The notes under the pieces: generated by a model
Told to the model about the DNA's origin: nothing
Database searches by the model: none
The model's input: only the letters and a program-made list of their open reading frames with translations
Source of the DNA: Acidobacteriota bacterium
Lineage (GTDB): Bacteria; Acidobacteriota; UBA6911; RPQK01; JADFOI01
Length of the DNA: 9,972 nucleotides
Direction: 5' to 3'
NCBI GenBank assembly: GCA_027295745.1
Contig: JAPUKI010000056.1
Location: forward strand, 1 to 9,972
Program-made: the position numbers and the translations under genes
In this document: positions 4,855-9,972 of the stretch, piece after piece
How positions within the stretch are numbered: position 1 is the first letter of the stretch
Layout of the letters: each line of letters starts with the position of its first letter

Positions 4855-6243
4855 ATGAAGAAGCCAAGCAACTCCAACCGGAAAGCCCTAGTCCTGGTTT
4901 TTTCTCTGCTGATCTTCGGGAGATGTTCCAGACTTGGAACTGAATCTTCCGTTAGCTCAGCAGATCTGGTGATTCGAAACGGTTTCCTGCTCGACATGGT
5001 TTCGGATCAGCCACAACTCAAGCCTATAAAGGGCTTGGTAATCAGTGGCGAAAAAATTCAGAAAATCGTTCCAGCCGATTCTAGTGAGAGCCTTCCTGAG
5101 GCTCCTCTGGTTATTGAAGCGGGTTCCTCGTATATCCTCCCCGGCCTCATCGATGCCCATGTCCATTTTCGATCCTGGTTTCCAGAGATTTTTCTTCACT
5201 ACGGGGTGACCTCCCTTATGGATACAGGGCCCTGCGGGCCAGATTGTGAGGAGGATCCAAATGAGTGGATCCTGAGGCACCAAAGGGCTCTTGATGACGG
5301 CTCCAGGAAGGGGCCGACTTTATATATTACGGGAATGAAGTTAGATGGTCCCGATGGAAAGACAGACAACCACATTTATCGACTGCAAAGTCTCGATGAA
5401 ATCTCAACGAAAATTGACTTTCTAGCTCGGCTGGGCGTAGACGCAATCAAGGCCGAAGAAGACCTACCAGTGGATTTTCGTAAACGAATCATAGAAGAAG
5501 CCAGTAAGCGAGGACTACCCGTGGTGGGGCATTCGAGAGACGCAATAGAGTCGATCAATGTGGGCATGCGGTTTATCGAGCACACCTACCCGATCGCAAG
5601 AGCGCTGGCAACTGATCCGGAACTCGCCTACCAGTTGGGTCGAAGCTCGGAGCACTTGATCGATATGAACAGAGTCCCGGAAATGATTGATCTCATGCTC
5701 GAAAATCAAGTTTATTTGAATCCCACTCTTATGGGGCGGTTTCGTTTCTTCAGCGAGAGGCGGTTCCAATACTCAAGAGAGGACAAGGAGTTGCTCAGCC
5801 AGGAGTTGTTTCAGGCTATTCCAGAGGAGTACCGTTCCCGCCTTCCGGATTCCCATTTGAGAGCGGAGACGATGCCACCGGAAGAAAGGAGAATGCACGA
5901 AAAGGCATATGAGAACGTCAAAGTTCTCCTGAAACAATTCAGTAGCAAGGGCGGATTACTGTTAGCTGCCTCCGATGCCCTCGAAACTTCAATGCCTGGT
6001 CTGTGGACACACCGCGAAGTGCAGCTGTTGGTTGACGCAGGTGTTACGCCTTACGCCGCTCTTTTGGGTGCAACCCGCTATCCTGCAGAGTTAATGCGGA
6101 AGCAAGATTTGATTGGGACGGTCCAGGTGGGTAAACAGGCCGATCTTCTTATTGTGACGGCCAATCCCTTGCAGGACATCGCTGCCACTCAGGACATCGA
6201 GTATGTGATCAAAAAAGGGATCATTGAGAGAAGACCACAATAG
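4855..6243 (+). CDS. Exported amidohydrolase-superfamily metal-dependent hydrolase
   Basis: This is a 462-residue protein. The ATG at 4855 is preferred to the GTG at 4846 because AAAAGGGGGG at 4837-4846 then has normal spacing. It has a basic N-terminus and a hydrophobic stretch (ALVLVFSLLIF) ending in GRC, so it is exported, though the lipobox is not canonical. The composite beta-domain ADLVIRNGFLLDM precedes a TIM-barrel with all expected binuclear ligands: HVH (102, 104) in LPGLIDAHVHF, Lys199 (IKAEE, likely carboxylated), His226 (PVVGHS), His243 (FIEHTYP) and Asp374 (AASDALE). The end, GTVQVGKQADLLIVTANPL, is characteristic of the imidazolonepropionase/prolidase-like branch. The substrate is unknown; cyclic amides and dipeptides are usual for relatives. 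It follows the truncated cyclase by 173 bases, in which I see nothing notable. The frame after its TAG stays open into the kinase tail. Confidence 0.92.
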   Translation: MKKPSNSNRKALVLVFSLLIFGRCSRLGTESSVSSADLVIRNGFLLDMVSDQPQLKPIKGLVISGEKIQKIVPADSSESLPEAPLVIEAGSSYILPGLIDAHVHFRSWFPEIFLHYGVTSLMDTGPCGPDCEEDPNEWILRHQRALDDGSRKGPTLYITGMKLDGPDGKTDNHIYRLQSLDEISTKIDFLARLGVDAIKAEEDLPVDFRKRIIEEASKRGLPVVGHSRDAIESINVGMRFIEHTYPIARALATDPELAYQLGRSSEHLIDMNRVPEMIDLMLENQVYLNPTLMGRFRFFSERRFQYSREDKELLSQELFQAIPEEYRSRLPDSHLRAETMPPEERRMHEKAYENVKVLLKQFSSKGGLLLAASDALETSMPGLWTHREVQLLVDAGVTPYAALLGATRYPAELMRKQDLIGTVQVGKQADLLIVTANPLQDIAATQDIEYVIKKGIIERRPQ

Positions 6244-6270
6244 AGTGAATCTTCTAGTGGATTCCACGAT

Positions 6271-6645
6271 TTGCCATGCGTCGAAAGATTAGTCGAAGAG
6301 CTTTTCTCATCGGAACCGCAAGTGGCATATTCCCTCAAGGGGCGGCGGACTATTTCCACTAATGGTGGAGCTGAGCCGGTCTGGTCCCGGGATGGGAGAG
6401 AATTGTTCTATCGCCAGGGTGACCTGATGTGGGTCGTCGAGTTCGACACTTCATCGGGAGAGCCGGGTGCGCCGCGCATGCTTTTCGAAAGAGAGTACGA
6501 GGCGGACATCTTGACGAATTACGATATCTCGCCGGACGGAGAAAGCTTACTCATGATTTTGCCCGACGCCAACGCTCCGCACGAACTGCGGGTAATCCTC
6601 AACTGGTTCGAGGAACTCAAGCGACTCGTCCCCACCAACAACTAA
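6271..6645 (+). pseudogene. Ser/Thr kinase C-terminal WD40/TolB-like fragment (tail)
   Basis: Recognisable similarity starts at about 6334 with ISTNGGAEPVWSRDGRELFY, the last propeller blades of acidobacterial kinases with a C-terminal TolB/WD40-like domain. It continues through NYDISPDGESLLMI to the typical end LNWFEELKRLVPTN and TAA (6643-6645). The kinase domain, membrane helix and most of the propeller are absent. The frame opens at a weak TTG (6271) without a ribosome-binding site, and residues before about 6334 (VERLVEELFSSEPQVAY) are not recognisable. The same frame is open back to the amidohydrolase stop codon at 6241. One base after this stop another kinase head begins. Confidence 0.8.
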
Positions 6646-6646
6646 C

Positions 6647-6817
6647 ATGATTGGCACAACCCTCTCACACTACAAAGTCCTAGAGAAAATTGGCCAAGGG
6701 GGCATGGGAGAAGTGTACCGTGCTGAGGACACCAACCTAAGCCGTGAAGTTGCCATCAAGGTGCTGCCAGAGCAGTTCACCCAAGACCCCCAGCGTATCG
6801 AGCAAAGTAGGAAAGAC
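6647..6817 (+). pseudogene. Ser/Thr protein kinase 5' fragment (head 3)
   Basis: This is the longest of the heads: MIGTTLSHYKVLEKIGQGGM, GEVYRAEDTNLS, then REVAIKVLPEQFTQDPQRIE. It covers the glycine-rich loop (GQGGMGEVY) and the catalytic VAIK lysine (Lys38), and is fully normal to about residue 53. It then loses similarity; a 14-base stretch leads to the stop codon of the TonB-dependent receptor on the other strand at 6818. The frame continues to 7126 only by reading the receptor antisense. The helix-C glutamate, HRD and DFG motifs are missing, so it is inactive. The ATG sits one base after the preceding kinase tail and has no leader repeat of its own. Confidence 0.82.

Positions 6818-9972
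<3,155 letters not shown>

Noticed and set aside
1809..6817. Kinase heads acting as small functional proteins or pseudokinases
   Set aside because: They contain at most the glycine-rich loop and VAIK lysine, end in foreign sequence of different length each time, and have no conserved ending.

Overview
The window most likely comes from an Acidobacteriota genome or metagenome bin. Two family signatures point there: Ser/Thr kinase pieces that start MIGTTLSHYKVLEKIGQGGMG and end LNWFEELKRLVPTN, and a very large TonB-dependent receptor with an N-terminal carboxypeptidase-regulatory-like domain. This is inferred from recognised family style; no marker gene is present.

Layout. Positions 1-141 hold the end of an M23 metallopeptidase. 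A repeat-bearing intergenic stretch leads to an exported NMT1/THI5-like substrate-binding protein (629-1609, +). At 1809 a kinase gene begins and breaks off after 62 bases against the stop codon of a lipoprotein-type inorganic pyrophosphatase on the opposite strand (1871-2512, -). Beyond the pyrophosphatase lie three short kinase 3' ends (2655-2705, 2723-2785, 2876-2902). A small two-helix membrane protein (3061-3342, +) and a secreted SnoaL/NTF2-like protein (3630-4091, +) follow. A second kinase 5' end (4179-4255) runs into a cyclase-family protein lacking its N-terminal half (to 4681), then an intact amidohydrolase (4855-6243, +), then a kinase 3' end (to 6645). A third kinase 5' end (6647-6817) abuts the stop codon of the TonB-dependent receptor, which fills the rest of the window on the minus strand and runs off its edge.

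The striking feature is this recurring arrangement: kinase head, unrelated gene(s), kinase tail. It occurs twice in full and a third time in part. The gaps between units carry a roughly 100-bp interspersed repeat (four loci) and a kinase-type 5' leader (three copies, one of them now upstream of the SnoaL-like gene). No complete kinase is present. The heads and tails differ from each other mainly at synonymous positions, so they look like remains of distinct old paralogues rather than copies of one element.

The intact genes do not form an obvious pathway. Most encode exported or envelope proteins: a substrate-binding lipoprotein, a pyrophosphatase lipoprotein, a secreted SnoaL-like protein, an exported amidohydrolase and an outer-membrane receptor. 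The region reads as an accessory, recombination-prone island. Mis-assembly at kinase paralogues is the main alternative and needs reads spanning the junctions.
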